NCBI GenBank assembly: GCA_902465425.1
Contig: CABQNA010000090.1
Location: forward strand, 1 to 6,505
Reading direction: 5' to 3'
Length of the DNA: 6,505 nt
Source of the DNA: an uncultured Collinsella sp.
Lineage (GTDB): Bacteria > Actinomycetota > Coriobacteriia > Coriobacteriales > Coriobacteriaceae
Made by a program: the position numbers and the translations under genes. A model generated the notes under the pieces. It was given only the letters and a program-made list of their open reading frames with translations. It ran no database searches and had not been told where the DNA came from. Each line of letters starts with the position of its first letter. The first letter of the stretch is position 1. Below are positions 6,307 through 6,505 of the stretch, piece by piece.

Positions 6307-6418
6307 ACTATCAACTGCCGCTCAGCACGGCAGCCTTGATGAGCCCTTGCCCTTCTCCTGGGAATTATGATCGGGCATCAATCTGCTGAGTGGCCCGAAT
6401 CCCAGGAGGGGACTCTAT
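6307..6418 (+). ncRNA. Structured mRNA leader with SD-sequestering hairpin and possible kissing loop
   Basis: Hairpin 1 pairs ATCAA-CTGCCG (6310-6320) with CGGCAG-CC-TTGAT (6328-6340): 11 bp with a CC bulge and the 7-nt loop CTCAGCA (6321-6327). Hairpin 2 pairs CTCCTGGGA (6355-6363) with TCCCAGGAG (6400-6408) and, after an asymmetric bulge, TCGGGC (6371-6376) with GCCCGA (6393-6398). Its 16-nt loop contains TGCTGAG (6384-6390), the exact complement of loop 1. The 3' arm of hairpin 2 contains the AGGAGG ribosome site (6404-6409), so this fold would block translation. No known riboswitch class was recognised. A cis-acting switch is inferred from these pairings. Confidence 0.55.
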
Positions 6419-6505
6419 ATGCAAAAGGAATACCTGTCCGCCGCGGCGGAGGTGCTCAGCGACCAAGGTGTCGATGAGAACCTCGGCCTGAGCAACGGCG
6501 AGGCG
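6419..6505 (+). CDS. N-terminus of a probable cation-transporting P-type ATPase (3' partial)
   Basis: The first 29 codons are in the window, open to the right edge. The start is ATG 6419, with AGGAGGG (6404-6410) eight bases upstream. The peptide MQKEYLSAAAEVLSDQGVDE continues NLGLSNGEA. The helix followed by a short linker and GLSxxEA is the pattern of the N-terminal domain of calcium/magnesium-type P-type ATPases (evL..lgvd...GLs..EA). No catalytic motif is reached (DKTGT and TGES would be far downstream), so the call rests on a short match. If correct, it is a membrane pump exporting or moving a divalent or monovalent cation. The structured leader directly before it suggests control at translation. 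It is divergent from pyk. Confidence 0.55.
   Translation, partial: MQKEYLSAAAEVLSDQGVDENLGLSNGEA

Larger units (their letters stand above)
5978..6418. other. Divergent intergenic region between pyk and the ATPase-like gene
   Basis: This 441-base stretch contains no convincing gene. From left to right it holds the pyk ribosome site and promoter, then an AT-rich core (about 6057-6215) with poly-A/T tracts and short repeated motifs. The promoter and structured leader of the rightward gene follow. The stretch at about 6215-6270 shows nothing but a 5-bp inverted repeat TTCCA-GA-TGGAA (6255-6266) just ahead of the rightward -35 element. Confidence 0.7.

Noticed and set aside
6290..6418. yybP-ykoY manganese riboswitch or M-box in the ATPase leader
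   Set aside because: The conserved yybP-ykoY loop sequences (such as the GGGGAGUAG start) are absent, and the segment is too short and differently organised for an M-box.

Overview
The window looks like a chromosomal segment of a high-GC Gram-positive bacterium. The strong GC bias at third codon positions, the gene set, and the contrast between GC-rich genes and short AT-rich intergenic stretches fit the class Coriobacteriia, possibly a Collinsella-like gut organism. That assignment is inference from style and protein flavour, not from a search.

Layout. Positions 3-422 (+) hold the C-terminal end of pheT, the phenylalanyl-tRNA synthetase beta subunit. A 248-base gap follows. It carries a hairpin that probably terminates pheT transcription, a good extended -10 promoter built into that same hairpin, and a perfect GTGTTACG-N12-CGTAACAC inverted repeat just after the predicted transcription start. 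Next is a three-gene (+) operon for an energy-coupling-factor (ECF) type metal importer: a NikM-NikN fusion (671-1756), the transmembrane coupling protein NikQ/CbiQ (1734-2570, overlapping) and the ATPase NikO/CbiO (2615-3385). The operator form (28 bp in total, as in NikR sites), together with Met1-His2 and His67 of the M subunit, favours nickel over cobalt. A separate (+) gene at 3465-4313, with its own extended -10 promoter, encodes a zinc-dependent phospholipase C-like protein of unknown role.

The minus strand carries pyruvate kinase (pyk, 5977-4517), ending in a 16-bp terminator at 4452-4488. The stretch between that terminator and the phospholipase-like gene retains a minus-strand reading frame with coding-like composition, perhaps a gene remnant. 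Upstream of pyk lies a 441-base AT-rich divergent intergenic region with the pyk promoter, short repeated motifs, and the promoter of a (+) gene starting at 6419. That gene runs off the window, and its first 29 residues resemble the N-terminal domain of cation P-type ATPases.

Most notable is the roughly 110-nt leader of the P-type ATPase-like gene. It can form two hairpins. The second buries the ribosome binding site, and the 7-nt loop of the first is fully complementary to 7 nt in the loop of the second, giving a possible kissing-loop pseudoknot. An alternative pairing and a 16-codon upstream reading frame lie in the same stretch. I could not match it to a metal riboswitch class I know, so it is the best candidate here for an undescribed regulatory element. 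The nickel-type operator and this leader together suggest two separately controlled metal transport systems flanking housekeeping genes.
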